Assembly: GCF_011751075.1 (NCBI RefSeq)
Contig: NZ_JAALLN010000005.1
Span: 124,001 to 188,000, forward strand
Origin: Flavobacterium poyangense
GTDB taxonomy: Bacteria > Bacteroidota > Bacteroidia > Flavobacteriales > Flavobacteriaceae
Direction: 5' to 3'
Length of the DNA: 64,000 nucleotides
Position numbers and translations under genes: made by a program. How positions within the stretch are numbered: the stretch's first letter is position 1; each line of letters opens with the position of its first letter. The notes beneath the pieces are model-generated. The model was not told the DNA's origin. It saw nothing but the letters and a program-made list of their open reading frames with translations, and searched no databases. Below are positions 63,595 to 64,000 of this stretch, one piece after another.

Positions 63595-64000
63595 ATGTCA
63601 ATCATAAAACACAACGAAAACACTGACTTTTTAGATCAGGAAATTTTACAAAAGCTTGATGAAAATGGTAGAATCCCTTTTTCTGAAATAGCAAAAGATT
63701 TAAATATTTCTAATTCATTAGTGCATTTGCGTGTTCGAAAAATGCAGGAATCGGGAATAATTAAAGGATTTTCTGTTAAATTAGACGCAAAAGGAATTGG
63801 TTTTGAAACCATAACTTACACCGGAATTTCAACTAAAGAAGCTCGTTTTGCCTATTCAATTTCGGAACAATTGGAGAAAATCCCTGAGGTGGTAGAATGC
63901 CATTGGGTTTCCGGTAAATATGCACTGTTTATAAAAATTGTTGCTGCTAATAATGAAGAGCTTCGCAAAATTTTATACGAGCAAATTCATCAGATTGAGG
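63595..64000 (+). CDS. Lrp/AsnC-family regulator, 3' end cut by the window
   Basis: 135 codons are visible and open to the window end. Residues about 13-62 are a winged helix-turn-helix (DQEILQKLDENGRIPFSEIA then LNISNSLVHLRVRKMQESGI) and the rest is a RAM ligand-binding domain (VECHWVSGKYALFIKIVA). Lrp-type proteins sense amino acids and often control a divergent catabolic gene, here hglS. Lysine, hydroxylysine or 2-aminoadipate are plausible effectors; this is inference from position. Confidence 0.9.
   Translation, partial: MSIIKHNENTDFLDQEILQKLDENGRIPFSEIAKDLNISNSLVHLRVRKMQESGIIKGFSVKLDAKGIGFETITYTGISTKEARFAYSISEQLEKIPEVVECHWVSGKYALFIKIVAANNEELRKILYEQIHQIE

Overview
The window looks like chromosomal DNA from a Flavobacterium-like member of the Bacteroidota. 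The signs are AT-rich DNA, SusC/SusD pairs, ECF sigma/FecR/STN-receptor relays, LytTR and YpdA/LytS-type regulators, a type IX secretion sorting domain on a secreted protease, tail-fibre-like N-termini of the QVGIGT/GFLTPRM type, and intergenic DNA full of short inverted-repeat elements. I saw no rRNA, tRNA, CRISPR array or transposase gene.

Layout. 1-229: 3' end of a LytTR regulator. 1115-6688: two large secreted repeat proteins, one collagen-like and one built of phage tail-fibre modules, with related C-terminal domains. 7153-9272: a small membrane protein and a stand-alone fabH. 9735-15264 (minus): a tight four-gene operon of a three-helix membrane protein, a GH25 lysozyme and a subtilase that share an N-terminal SH3-like domain and lack signal peptides, and an exported protein with a beta-rich end. 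16048-26681: ECF sigma, FecR, STN-SusC and SusD, followed by a phosphodiesterase-alkaline phosphatase fusion and a calcineurin-type phosphoesterase, which suggests organophosphate scavenging. 27315-32512: a second ECF sigma/FecR/STN-receptor unit with a DUF4249 lipoprotein. 32888-36129 (minus): a LytS/LytTR two-component pair, an exported protein and a DoxX protein. 36608-45603: a T9SS subtilase, an AraC regulator, a TPR histidine kinase with a LuxR-type response regulator, and a BASS transporter.

46136-64000 is the most interesting part. Eight minus-strand genes, read from a divergent Lrp/AsnC regulator, encode in order: a short DUF1338/HglS-type 2-oxoadipate dioxygenase, an ALDH7 (alpha-aminoadipate semialdehyde dehydrogenase), SusC, SusD, a GH63 alpha-glucosidase, a GH42 beta-galactosidase lipoprotein, a fusion of a hydroxylysine-kinase-like APH domain with a phospho-lyase of the ETNPPL/PHYKPL type, and a YdiJ-type D-2-hydroxyglutarate dehydrogenase. 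A sugar-uptake locus sits inside a lysine/hydroxylysine degradation pathway. I infer that the locus takes up and degrades collagen-type glucosyl-galactosyl-hydroxylysine: GH63 removes Glc, GH42 removes Gal, the fusion makes aminoadipate semialdehyde from hydroxylysine, and ALDH7, HglS and the dehydrogenase carry the carbon to 2-oxoglutarate. The aminoadipate transaminase and the inner-membrane permease are not in the window.

The intergenic DNA holds at least six families of inverted-repeat elements. These include two MITE-like elements (24784-24965 and 39548-39815) with related 14-bp internal repeats, a tandem triplet at 26698-27018, a double hairpin at 45909-46040 and a 308-bp element at 53865-54172.
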